A stretch of 64,000 bases of DNA from contig CAVORH010000037.1 in the NCBI GenBank assembly GCA_963698565.1, positions 1 to 64,000 on the forward strand, read 5' to 3'. The position numbers were made by a program, and so were the translations under genes. The number at the start of each line of letters is the position of its first letter. The first letter of the stretch is position 1. Of this stretch, positions 43,340 through 51,025 are shown piece after piece. The notes beneath the pieces were generated by a model. The model saw nothing but the letters and a program-made list of their open reading frames with translations, was not told the origin of the DNA and searched no databases. This DNA comes from Sva-07 sp963698565. GTDB taxonomy: Bacteria; Actinomycetota; Acidimicrobiia; Acidimicrobiales; Ilumatobacteraceae.

Positions 43340-43404
43340 CGCGGCGCTCCCAGGGCCCGTCCTCGGCCCTCGACGATCTGGGTGTTCTCGCTGATCTCGG
43401 CCAT
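43336..43404 (-). CDS. 22-codon frame between rmlA and rmlD
   Basis: MAEISENTQIVEGRGRALGA plus two residues, with a good ribosome site (AGGAG, 6 bases before the ATG) that overlaps the rmlA stop. It ends in an ATGA overlap with rmlD, the same coupling found throughout this region. It may be a coupling peptide that carries ribosomes from rmlA to rmlD, or the remnant of a lost gene. I do not recognise the sequence. Confidence 0.35.
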   Translation of the reverse strand: MAEISENTQIVEGRGRALGAPR

Positions 43405-43412
43405 CGGGTCTC

Positions 43413-44492
43413 CTACTCGATGTCGATCTGGCAGTGGTCACCGACCATCAGGCGGATCGCACGAGGTTTGCGCTTGGTCCGCGACACGACGGCATCGCTG
43501 CCGATCAGGCTGTCCTCGAGCCGTGGGATGTCGATCACCCGGCTGCGTTCCATCACCACGGAATGCTCGATCTCGGATTGGCGGACCTCGCAGCCGGCTC
43601 CGATCGCGCTGAACGGTCCGATGAAGCTGTCGACGATCGTGGCACCCGGACCGATCGCCACCGGCCCACGGATGGTCGAGTTCACGATCTCGGCACCGGC
43701 CTCGACCACGACACGCCCATCGATGAACGAGGCGTCATCGACCGAGCCGTCGATCCTCGTGGTGATCGTCTCGAGAATGAGACGGTTCGCCTCGAGCAAC
43801 GGGGTGAGCTTGCCCGTGTCGATCCACCATCCCGTGAGGATCTCCGTTCGGACACGACGGCCGTGGTCGATGAGCCACTGGATGGCATCGGTGATCTCCA
43901 ACTCGCCACGCTCGGACGGTTCGATCGATGCAACCGCCTCGTGGATCTCCCGGTCGAACAGGTAGACGCCGACGAGAGCCAGGTTCGACGGGGGTTCGAC
44001 GGGCTTCTCGACGAGGTGGACGACATCGCCGTCGGCGTCGAGCGACGCGATCCCGAAACGATGGGGGTCGGCGACCTCCTTGAGCAGGATCTGCGCCGAC
44101 GGCGGTTGATCGCTCTCGCGAGCTGCGGCGAACGCCGCCACGAACGCTTCGAGGTCCTGTTCGAGCAGGTTGTCGCCGAGGTACATCACGAAGTCGTCGT
44201 CGCCGAGGAACTCCCGGGCGATCAGGACACAGTGCGCGAGACCGAGCGGCTCGTCCTGGGGGATGAACGTGATCTCGGCACCGAACTGCGAACCGTCGCC
44301 GAGATCGGCCATCACCTCGTCGCGAGTGTCGCCGACGATGACGCCGAGTTCGATGATTCCGGCCGCCACCATCGAGCGGATCCCGTAGTGCAGGATCGGC
44401 GTGTTCGCCACGGGGACCAGCTGCTTCGCCCGGGTGTGGGTGATCGGCCGCAGCCGAGTACCGGCACCGCCGGCGAGAATGAGCGCCTTCAT
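43413..44492 (-). CDS. rmlA: Glucose-1-phosphate thymidylyltransferase, long form
   Basis: Makes dTDP-glucose, the first step to dTDP-rhamnose. The 359 residues comprise the nucleotidyltransferase domain (LILAGGAGTRLRPITHTRAKQLVPVANTPIL, FVMYLGDNLL, EKPVEPPSNLALVGVYLF, GWWIDTGK) and a C-terminal left-handed beta-helix of about 100 residues, typical of the long StrD-like forms. TACACT 10 bases before the ATG is a probable -10. A short frame and rmlD follow on the same transcript. Confidence 0.93.
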   Translation of the reverse strand: MKALILAGGAGTRLRPITHTRAKQLVPVANTPILHYGIRSMVAAGIIELGVIVGDTRDEVMADLGDGSQFGAEITFIPQDEPLGLAHCVLIAREFLGDDDFVMYLGDNLLEQDLEAFVAAFAAARESDQPPSAQILLKEVADPHRFGIASLDADGDVVHLVEKPVEPPSNLALVGVYLFDREIHEAVASIEPSERGELEITDAIQWLIDHGRRVRTEILTGWWIDTGKLTPLLEANRLILETITTRIDGSVDDASFIDGRVVVEAGAEIVNSTIRGPVAIGPGATIVDSFIGPFSAIGAGCEVRQSEIEHSVVMERSRVIDIPRLEDSLIGSDAVVSRTKRKPRAIRLMVGDHCQIDIE

Positions 44493-44502
44493 GACGCGCC
44501 GC

Positions 44503-44508
44503 AGTGTA
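44503..44508 (-). promoter_or_regulatory. -10 element TACACT of rmlA
   Basis: TACACT on the minus strand, 10 bases before ATG 44492. Confidence 0.5.
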
Positions 44509-44532
44509 GAGCGACGCGGAGGTGCCGTAGCT

Positions 44533-45531
44533 CTACGGGCCGACCGGTGGGGGCGGCCCGACCCCGCGGAAGTAGTCGAGGATCGGCTCGGCGCCGTCGC
44601 CGAGCACCAGGACCGCGTTGCCGTCCTTCGTCACGCCGACGACCGGGAGCTGGTACTTGTTGAGGCCGGTCGAGAAGGCCTTGCGAAGCGTGCCGGCCGC
44701 ACCGACCGGATCGAGGCCCGGGTCCATCCGCACGGCCCCACTGGCGGCGGAGATCAACTCGGAGGCCATGAAGGGGTCGGACTGCAACTTGTCGATCGTC
44801 GCATTCGCCGTGAGCTGCAGGAAGTCCTGCTGGCGTTGGATCCGGCCGAGGTCGGAGGTCGGGTCCGTCTTCCAGGCGCCGTCGCGGAACTCCTCGTAGT
44901 AGCGACTGCGGGCGTACTGCAGCGCCTGCACGCCGTCGAGTTGATTGCATCCGGGCTGCTGGTCGAGGCCGGTGTTCTTGTCGCGCGTGGCGTACTCGAA
45001 ACAGATCGTCGTGCCCCCGACCGCGTCGACGAGGTCCTTGAAGCCGTTGAAGTCGATGTCGACGACGTGGTGGATCGGGATGCCGAGCTCCTGCGTGATC
45101 GTGGCGGCGAGTACGTCGGTGCCGTCGCCGTATGCCGAGTTGATCCGGCTCGCGCTGTCACGCCCGGCGATGTTCACCCAGAGATCGCGGGGCAGGCTGA
45201 CGATCGACGCCCCGTTTCCGTCCTCCTCCTGGCGAAGGATCATGATCGTGTCCGATCGTCGACCCTGGACCTCGCTGGTGTCGCCGATCCCGCCGAAGTC
45301 GGGGTCGTTCGGGTCCGCGTTCTCACGGGTGTCGGAGCCGATCAACAGATAGTTCTGCGCGGGCCCGTCCTGCGGGGTGAGCGCCAGCTCCAGACCCTCG
45401 ATCCGTTCGACGTCGGAGGTGCGATCGTTGGCAGCCGAGATGACACCGAACGCACCCGATCCGGCGACGACCAACGCGAGCAGCAGCGCGAGGGGCGCGG
45501 AACTCAGGTGACGCCGGGACGATGAGGACAC
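44533..45531 (-). CDS. LCP-family (LytR-CpsA-Psr) glycopolymer ligase
   Basis: LCP enzymes attach lipid-linked polymers to peptidoglycan outside the cell, arabinogalactan in mycobacteria. The 332-residue protein has one N-terminal helix (SSAPLALLLALVVAGSGAFGVI) and an LCP domain with the conserved Arg/Asp residues in YLLIGSDTRE, GRRSDTIMILR, SLPRDLWVNI and ASRINSAYGDG, and QYARSRYY toward its end. It sits upstream of the rml genes, as the cpsA-like gene lies near rmlD in mycobacteria. The GTG start has TAGCGT 7 bases upstream. Confidence 0.93.
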   Translation of the reverse strand: MSSSSRRHLSSAPLALLLALVVAGSGAFGVISAANDRTSDVERIEGLELALTPQDGPAQNYLLIGSDTRENADPNDPDFGGIGDTSEVQGRRSDTIMILRQEEDGNGASIVSLPRDLWVNIAGRDSASRINSAYGDGTDVLAATITQELGIPIHHVVDIDFNGFKDLVDAVGGTTICFEYATRDKNTGLDQQPGCNQLDGVQALQYARSRYYEEFRDGAWKTDPTSDLGRIQRQQDFLQLTANATIDKLQSDPFMASELISAASGAVRMDPGLDPVGAAGTLRKAFSTGLNKYQLPVVGVTKDGNAVLVLGDGAEPILDYFRGVGPPPPVGP

Positions 45532-45538
45532 GGAGGGA

Positions 45539-45544
45539 ACGCTA
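45539..45544 (-). promoter_or_regulatory. -10 element TAGCGT of the LCP gene
   Basis: TAGCGT on the minus strand, 7 bases before GTG 45531. Confidence 0.5.
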
Positions 45545-45602
45545 CTGGCGCCACGGAGAGCGCCGGTGGCAGCCCCTCCGCCGGCACGGACTCACACCGG
45601 AT

Positions 45603-46364
45603 TCACACCCGGTCGTCGCGGTCGTCACGGTCGTCGGGTCGCAGGTGGACGACATCGCCGACGTCGTAGGCCGTGAGCGTCCCGTCGGATGCCTCGACCA
45701 CGAGGCGGCCCTCGACGTCGAGGTCGATGGCCGTGCCGAAGGCGACACCACCACCCGGTAGCTCGACGCGTACACCGCGACCGAGCGTCGACAGTGCGGA
45801 TCGGTACGCCGCAGCGACGTCGTTCGGCAGCTCGTCGAACGCCGACAACACGAGGCGCAGGACCTCTGCGGGGGAAGCGTCCACCTCGAGCGACGCGGCG
45901 CCGTCGGGTGCCCATCCCACGTTGAGACCGAGGCCGACGACGACGGCGTCGACCACCGACGATCGCTGTGCGAGGATCCCGGCCAGTTTGCGCTCCCCGA
46001 CGAGCACGTCGTTGGGCCACTTCAGCGAGACCTCGAGGTCGGGCACGAGCGTCCGGACCGCCGTCAGCGCGGCGAGACCGATCCGCTGGGTGATCTGCGA
46101 CGGCGGTGACGGCACGGGTGCCACGGCGATCGACACGAGCAGGTTCGCACCCCGAGGGGCTTCCCACCGGCGGTCCAGACGGCCGCGCCCTGCGGTCTGA
46201 TGGTCGGTGAACAGCACGGTTCGATCGCCTGCAGCACCCGCCTCGACCAGCGCCAGGAGGTCGGCGTTCGTGCTGCCGGTCTCCGGGACGTGGCGCACAT
46301 CCCACCGGGCGGGCCACCCGCCGCCGGGTGGATCGTCGCCCCAGATGTCCCCGCGCGAGTCCAC
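45603..46364 (-). CDS. birA: Biotin--[acetyl-CoA-carboxylase] ligase
   Basis: Activates biotin and links it to the acceptor lysine of biotin carboxyl carrier domains such as that of the divergent AccA. The 253-residue monofunctional form has no N-terminal DNA-binding domain. Visible are ETGSTNADLLAL, the biotin loop TDHQTAGRGRLDRRWEAPRG, SLKWPNDVLVGERKLAGIL and the C-terminal SH3-like domain, ending in an Asp/Arg-rich tail. The GTG at 46364 is chosen because it precedes the domain and fits 7 bases after CAATGT; the longer frame would run into accA. Confidence 0.94.
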   Translation of the reverse strand: MDSRGDIWGDDPPGGGWPARWDVRHVPETGSTNADLLALVEAGAAGDRTVLFTDHQTAGRGRLDRRWEAPRGANLLVSIAVAPVPSPPSQITQRIGLAALTAVRTLVPDLEVSLKWPNDVLVGERKLAGILAQRSSVVDAVVVGLGLNVGWAPDGAASLEVDASPAEVLRLVLSAFDELPNDVAAAYRSALSTLGRGVRVELPGGGVAFGTAIDLDVEGRLVVEASDGTLTAYDVGDVVHLRPDDRDDRDDRV

Positions 46365-46370
46365 GGCCCC

Positions 46371-46377
46371 TACATTG
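46371..46377. promoter_or_regulatory. Overlapping divergent -10 elements of birA and accA
   Basis: TACATT (46371-46376, plus strand) ends 7 bases before the accA GTG; CAATGT on the minus strand (46372-46377) ends 7 bases before the birA GTG. The two hexamers share five bases, so one near-symmetric site could drive both genes from a 19-base gap. Confidence 0.5.
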
Positions 46378-46383
46378 GCACTC

Positions 46384-48156
46384 GTGCTCCAGAAGATCCT
46401 GATCGCCAACCGCGGCGAAATCGCTGTCCGTGTCATCCGCGCTGCCCGGGAGATGGGCATTCCGACGGTGGCCGTCTACTCCGAGTTGGACCGTGATTCG
46501 CTCCACGTCCGCCTCGCCGACGAGGCCTACGCGCTCGGCGGTCAGACCGCAGCCGAGAGCTACATCAACACCGACGTGATGCTCGACGTGATCCGCCGCA
46601 GCGGCGCCGACTCCGTCCATCCCGGGTACGGCTTCTTCTCCGAGAACGCCGACTTCGCGCGGGCGATCACCGAGATGGGCGTCGAGTTCATCGGCCCGCC
46701 TGCGAGCGCGATGGACGAGATGTCCGACAAGGTGTCGAGCCGTCTCGCCGCGATCCGCGGCGGGGCTCCGATCGTGCCGGGCACCACCGAGTTCGCCAAG
46801 GGTCCCGAGGAGATCAAGGCCTTCGGCAACGAGTTCGGCTGGCCGGTGTGCATCAAGGCGGCATTCGGTGGCGGCGGCCGCGGCATGAAGGTCGTGCAGT
46901 CGGAGGCCGAGGTCGACGATGCGATGGCGAGTGCGCAGCGCGAAGCCAAGAGTTTCTTCGGGCGTGACGAGGTCTACGTCGAGCGGTACCTGACCTGGCC
47001 CCGCCACGTCGAGATCCAGCTGGTCGGCGACAAACACGGCAACTGTGTGTGGATCTCGTCGCGTGACTGTTCAGCGCAGCGCCGTCACCAGAAGCTCGTG
47101 GAGGAGGCCCCGGCACCCGGGCTGCCCGAGGGAGTCGAGGAGGCGATGGGCGAGGCCGCCGTCAAGGCGGCCAAGGCCGTCGGCTACTACGGAGCCGGCA
47201 CGGTCGAGTTCATCTTCCAGGACGGCGAGTTCTTCTTCCTCGAGATGAACACTCGCTTGCAGGTCGAGCACCCGGTCAGCGAGATGATCACCGACATCGA
47301 CCTCGTCGAGTGGCAGATCCGAGTTGCGGCCGGCGAGGAACTCCCGATGACGCAGGCCGAGGTCGACGCATCCCGACGCGGCCACTCGATCGAGATCCGC
47401 ATCAACGCCGAGGACGTCGCCGAGGGCAAGTTCCTGCCGTCGCCGGGTCCGATCACGCGCCTCGTCGCCCCCGACGGGTTCGGCGTGCGTTTCGACTCGG
47501 GCTACCACTCCGGCGACGAGATCAGCCAGTACTACGACAACCTGGTCGGCAAGCTGGTGGTGTGGGGGCGTGACCGCGACGTCGCCATCGCGCGAACGAT
47601 CCGGGCGCTCGACGAGTTGGTGGTCGAGGGCGTCGCCACGACGATCCCCGCCGACCTGGCGATCCTGCGCCATCCGGACTTCGTCGCCGTCGAACACTCG
47701 ACCAAGTGGGTCGAGGAGACCCTCGATCTCACCGGCATCGGCGGCAAGTCCGAATCGGCCCAGCCCGAGACCGACGGCGACGCCGAGCCGCTCGTCAAGC
47801 GCTCGACGACCGTCGAGGTCAACGGCAAGCGTTTCGACGTCAACATGTGGGTTCCCGAGACGCCCGCGGTCGTGTCGGCCGGTGCCGCCCCGGCCAAGAA
47901 GAAGAAGCACAGCTCCGGAAGCGGCGGCGGGGGCGGTGTCGCCTCGGGGTCGGTCGAGGCGCCGATGCAGGGCACGATCGTGAAGGTGCTCGTCGAGGTC
48001 GGTCAGGCCGTCGAGGTCGGCGCCGGCATCGTGGTGCTCGAAGCGATGAAGATGGAGAACCAGATCAACGCCGAGAAGGCCGGCACGGTCAAGGAGATCA
48101 AGGTCGCCGCCGGAGACACGGTCGGCGGCGGCGACGTCCTCGCTGTCATCGAGTGA
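46384..48156 (+). CDS. accA: Acetyl/propionyl-CoA carboxylase alpha subunit (biotin carboxylase plus carrier)
   Basis: ATP-dependent carboxylation of biotin, which the beta subunit passes to acetyl- or propionyl-CoA. The 590-residue protein has the biotin carboxylase domain (KILIANRGEIAVRVIRAARE, VHPGYGFFSENADFA, the glycine-rich KAAFGGGGRGMKVV, EMNTRLQVEHPVSEM), a Gly/Ser linker (SSGSGGGGG) and a carrier domain with biotin-accepting Lys556 in EAMKMENQ. It corresponds to mycobacterial accA3; no beta subunit is in the window. GTG 46384 fits 7 bases after TACATT. Confidence 0.96.
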   Translation: MLQKILIANRGEIAVRVIRAAREMGIPTVAVYSELDRDSLHVRLADEAYALGGQTAAESYINTDVMLDVIRRSGADSVHPGYGFFSENADFARAITEMGVEFIGPPASAMDEMSDKVSSRLAAIRGGAPIVPGTTEFAKGPEEIKAFGNEFGWPVCIKAAFGGGGRGMKVVQSEAEVDDAMASAQREAKSFFGRDEVYVERYLTWPRHVEIQLVGDKHGNCVWISSRDCSAQRRHQKLVEEAPAPGLPEGVEEAMGEAAVKAAKAVGYYGAGTVEFIFQDGEFFFLEMNTRLQVEHPVSEMITDIDLVEWQIRVAAGEELPMTQAEVDASRRGHSIEIRINAEDVAEGKFLPSPGPITRLVAPDGFGVRFDSGYHSGDEISQYYDNLVGKLVVWGRDRDVAIARTIRALDELVVEGVATTIPADLAILRHPDFVAVEHSTKWVEETLDLTGIGGKSESAQPETDGDAEPLVKRSTTVEVNGKRFDVNMWVPETPAVVSAGAAPAKKKKHSSGSGGGGGVASGSVEAPMQGTIVKVLVEVGQAVEVGAGIVVLEAMKMENQINAEKAGTVKEIKVAAGDTVGGGDVLAVIE

Positions 48157-48187
48157 ATGAGACGTGGGGTCAGACCCCGCGTCTCAT
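48157..48187. repeat. 31-base palindrome, copy C, between accA and lpdA stops
   Basis: ATGAGACGTGGGGTC and GACCCCGCGTCTCAT around a central A, with one U.G pair at arm position 9. It begins on the base after the accA stop and its right arm contains the stop codon of the convergent gene (48184-48186). Confidence 0.8.
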
Positions 48188-49545
48188 TCGGCCGCTTCGG
48201 AGAGCGCTTCGCTGAGGGCGGGGTGGACGAGAATGCTCTCGGCCAGGTCGGTCACCGTCAGCCCGGCGGTCACGGCGACGGCGATCACCGAGATCAGCTC
48301 GGCAGCCTGACGTCCGACGATCGAGCCGCCGAGCACTTCACCGGTCGCGGGATCGGAGATGATCTTCACGAACCCCGTGGTGTCGTTGTTGATCATGGCC
48401 TTCGCCGTCGAGGAGAACGGCACCTTGGTCACCCGGATCTTGCGACCCGAGCTGAACGCCTCCGCCTCGGCGAGGCCGACATCGGCGATCTCCGGTTCGG
48501 TGAAGATCGCCGAAGCGGCCTTGTCGTAGTCGAGGTGGCGATGACTGCGCGTGTGGCCGCCCATCACGTGTTCGGCGACCTTGCGGCCCTGCATCGACGC
48601 CACTGACGACAGCGGCAGCTTGCCGCTGATGTCGCCGGCTGCGTAGATGTGGGGCACGTTGGTGACGCAGTGCTGGTTGATGCCGACGTAGCCCCACTCG
48701 TCGACGGCGACGCCGGCAGCGTCGAGTCCGATGTCTTCGGTGTTCGGTATCGAGCCGATGGCGAGCACGGCGTGGCTCGACCTCACCGAGCGGCCGTCGT
48801 CGGTGCGCACGATCACCTCGTCGTCGGACCGTTCGATCGACTCCGCCCGTGCGCCCATCACGAGCTTGACGCCGCGGCGCATGAACTCCTCCTCGAGCAC
48901 CGCTGCGACCTCGGGGTCCTTGCCGGGCAGCACCTGTTGGCGGCTGACCACCAGGGTCACCTTGGAGCCGAACGAGGAGAACATGTGCACGAACTCGACG
49001 CCGGTGACGCCCGAGCCGATCACGGTGACGCTCTCCGGGAAGATCTTCGGCGGGTAGCAGTCCCGTGTGGTCAGGATCCGGTCGCCGTCGGGTTCGCACC
49101 AGTCCGGAATCCGCGGCCTCGAACCGGTCGAGACGAGCGCCGCGTCGAACTCGACCGTCTCGACACCGTCGGGCCCTTCGACGACGAGCGTGTTCGGCCC
49201 GGTGAAACGGCCGGTGCCGCGGATCATCCGGACGCCCTGGCTGGTGAGCAACTGCGTGGTGTTGTCACGCATCGTGTGCTCGATCGACTCGATGCGCTCG
49301 GTCAGTCCGACGACGTCGACCGCGGTGTCGACCGTGGCCAGCCCCATCCCCCCGATCGCCCGCGTCCGACTGATCGCCCGGCCGGTGGCGATCATCGACT
49401 TCGACGGGATGCAGTCCCACAGATGGGCGGCACCGCCCACGATGTCTCGCTCGATCATCGTCACCTGCGCACCGAGACGAGCTGCCGTGGTCGCCGCGAC
49501 ATTGCCCGCCGGACCGCCTCCGATGATCACGAATCTGGTGCTCAC
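48184..49545 (-). CDS. lpdA: NAD(P)H-quinone dehydrogenase, LpdA-like flavoprotein
   Basis: A 453-residue protein with the two-dinucleotide-binding fold of dihydrolipoamide dehydrogenase: FVIIGGGPAGNVAATTAARLG (FAD), SVTVIGSGVTGVEFVHMFSSFGSKVTLV (NAD) and the interface domain. The redox pair is incomplete (GGAAHLWDCIPSK instead of GGxCxxxxCIP), so it cannot reduce disulfides; this matches mycobacterial LpdA (Rv3303c), which reduces quinones. The C-terminal His-Glu dyad of lipoamide dehydrogenases is also replaced. GTG 49545 is favoured because TAGCCT lies 7 bases upstream; GTG 49551 is the alternative. Confidence 0.88.
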   Translation of the reverse strand: MSTRFVIIGGGPAGNVAATTAARLGAQVTMIERDIVGGAAHLWDCIPSKSMIATGRAISRTRAIGGMGLATVDTAVDVVGLTERIESIEHTMRDNTTQLLTSQGVRMIRGTGRFTGPNTLVVEGPDGVETVEFDAALVSTGSRPRIPDWCEPDGDRILTTRDCYPPKIFPESVTVIGSGVTGVEFVHMFSSFGSKVTLVVSRQQVLPGKDPEVAAVLEEEFMRRGVKLVMGARAESIERSDDEVIVRTDDGRSVRSSHAVLAIGSIPNTEDIGLDAAGVAVDEWGYVGINQHCVTNVPHIYAAGDISGKLPLSSVASMQGRKVAEHVMGGHTRSHRHLDYDKAASAIFTEPEIADVGLAEAEAFSSGRKIRVTKVPFSSTAKAMINNDTTGFVKIISDPATGEVLGGSIVGRQAAELISVIAVAVTAGLTVTDLAESILVHPALSEALSEAAE

Positions 49546-49552
49546 GGGCACC

Positions 49553-49558
49553 AGGCTA
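49553..49558 (-). promoter_or_regulatory. -10 element TAGCCT of lpdA
   Basis: TAGCCT on the minus strand, 7 bases before GTG 49545. Confidence 0.5.
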
Positions 49559-49571
49559 TGCCGCAGCGACG

Positions 49572-50903
49572 TCAGTGGTCACCGACGTACAGGCCGTCGT
49601 CGGCGAACAACGTCGCCCGTTCGGTCGGTTCGGTCGTCAACGGTGCGCTGGTGACGACGTTGGGACAGAACCTCGACGGATACGAGAGCTGGTCGCGCGG
49701 TTCGCCGACCCATTCGAAGTGCATTCCGTCGGGGGTGAGGTAGTTGCCACCCCAGGCGAACCCGTGCTTGCGGAAGATCTGGACGGTCTGGCAGCCGCCA
49801 GGCCTGGTCGCGAAGTCGGGCGGTGCACAGCCCTGGCAGGAACCGACGGTGTTGGTGTCGACCGCCATGCCCCACGAGTGCCGGGAGAGGAACCCGAGAG
49901 AACTGTCGGGCGTCAGCCGGTTGAACCTGGCCAGAAAACATCCGCCCGCCCTGTTCGCGTCGAAGAAGTTGATCGTGCCCGTGAGGCCCCGGGCGGCGAC
50001 CTCGTCCATCGCCGCCTTCAGCGCGACCCGCACCGTCGAGTGACACCCGGTCTGCAGGCTGAGCCCGCCGATGCTGCCGGTCGTGATGTATCGGCTCCGC
50101 CAGGCGTCATCGAGGCTGACGGAGCCGTTGGAGTTGACGCGGTAGGCGAATTCCCCGAGCGCCGCCTTGGTCTGCGCCATGCCGAGCGTGTTGTCGGGGT
50201 CGGCTGGGTCCCAGCTCCTGCGGATCCGGATCGACGTCGAGACCAGGCCGTTGGCGGACATCGCGGCATCGATCGAGGCCTGCGACGTGAACCCCCACAG
50301 GACGGCGCGGCTCAGGTTGGTGATGCCGAGTCGATCGGCAGCGGCCGGAACGATCAGGAGCTCGGTGCCGCCGAGCACGTCGTCGTCGACGACGGCGGCG
50401 ACGGTGATCGGCACGATCGCGCCGGATCCGGAGACGAGATCCATCGTGTCGCCGGCCTGTGCCCCGCGGAGCCCGGCGGTCAGCGAGCCCATCACTGCGG
50501 TGTTCGGGCCGAGGAGGCCGGAGACGTCGCGGCCCATCGTCCGAGCGATCACGTCCGACGGGAGCACGGTGGTGCCCATCGGGTAGGCGAAGCCCTGCTG
50601 TGGGATCTGCACCGGCACAGCGCCACGCCTGAGTGCGACCATACCGACGCTCGCCGCGCGCCCGAACGCAACGCTGGCGCCCGACGCCCGGGCGGCCGAC
50701 ACCGCACGGTCGGCCACGTCCTGGCGAAGCGGACCGGAGTTGTAGATCGTGACGACCTCGGCGGCGAGGGGTGACGTCGGCTGCGCCTGACGGGTTCCGA
50801 CTGCGGGTCGATCGATCCCGTTGTCGAGCGCGATGGCGGCGGTCGCGGCGCCGATCGCAACGACGAGGAGGGCGGCCAGGCCGGTGACGATTCGAACACG
50901 CAC
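49572..50903 (-). CDS. Membrane-anchored M15-type peptidase (D-Ala-D-Ala carboxypeptidase-like)
   Basis: About 443 residues: an N-terminal helix (RIVTGLAALLVVAIGAATAAIAL), an extracytoplasmic region of about 230 residues with no recognised fold, then a domain with the M15/VanY zinc motif HSWGMAVD and the closing GMHFEWVGE. Such enzymes trim peptidoglycan stem peptides. Several Cys residues (SCQGCAPPDF, GGCQTVQIF) may form disulfides. The start is set at GTG 50903, which has TACAGT 8 bases upstream and directly precedes the helix; the longer frame would overlap lysS. Confidence 0.83.
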   Translation of the reverse strand: MRVRIVTGLAALLVVAIGAATAAIALDNGIDRPAVGTRQAQPTSPLAAEVVTIYNSGPLRQDVADRAVSAARASGASVAFGRAASVGMVALRRGAVPVQIPQQGFAYPMGTTVLPSDVIARTMGRDVSGLLGPNTAVMGSLTAGLRGAQAGDTMDLVSGSGAIVPITVAAVVDDDVLGGTELLIVPAAADRLGITNLSRAVLWGFTSQASIDAAMSANGLVSTSIRIRRSWDPADPDNTLGMAQTKAALGEFAYRVNSNGSVSLDDAWRSRYITTGSIGGLSLQTGCHSTVRVALKAAMDEVAARGLTGTINFFDANRAGGCFLARFNRLTPDSSLGFLSRHSWGMAVDTNTVGSCQGCAPPDFATRPGGCQTVQIFRKHGFAWGGNYLTPDGMHFEWVGEPRDQLSYPSRFCPNVVTSAPLTTEPTERATLFADDGLYVGDH

Positions 50904-50911
50904 GAACGGCA

Positions 50912-50917
50912 ACTGTA
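50912..50917 (-). promoter_or_regulatory. -10 element TACAGT of the M15 peptidase gene
   Basis: TACAGT on the minus strand, 8 bases before GTG 50903; this decides the start. Confidence 0.5.
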
Positions 50918-51010
50918 CGGGCTGTCGGTACCGCGGCAACAGCAACCCCGCTGCCGCCGGCACCGTGAGGATCGCCGTCAATCGAACGCGCGCATCGTGA
51001 GCTGGTTCGA

Positions 51011-51016
51011 TACCGT
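51011..51016 (+). promoter_or_regulatory. -10 element TACCGT of lysS
   Basis: TACCGT 9 bases before GTG 51026. Confidence 0.45.
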
Positions 51017-51025
51017 CGGGGCACC

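Noticed and set aside
45603..46460. Longer birA starting at 46460
   Set aside because: It would run through the accA start region; the extra 32 residues are not BirA-like and the GTG at 46364 fits the promoter spacing.
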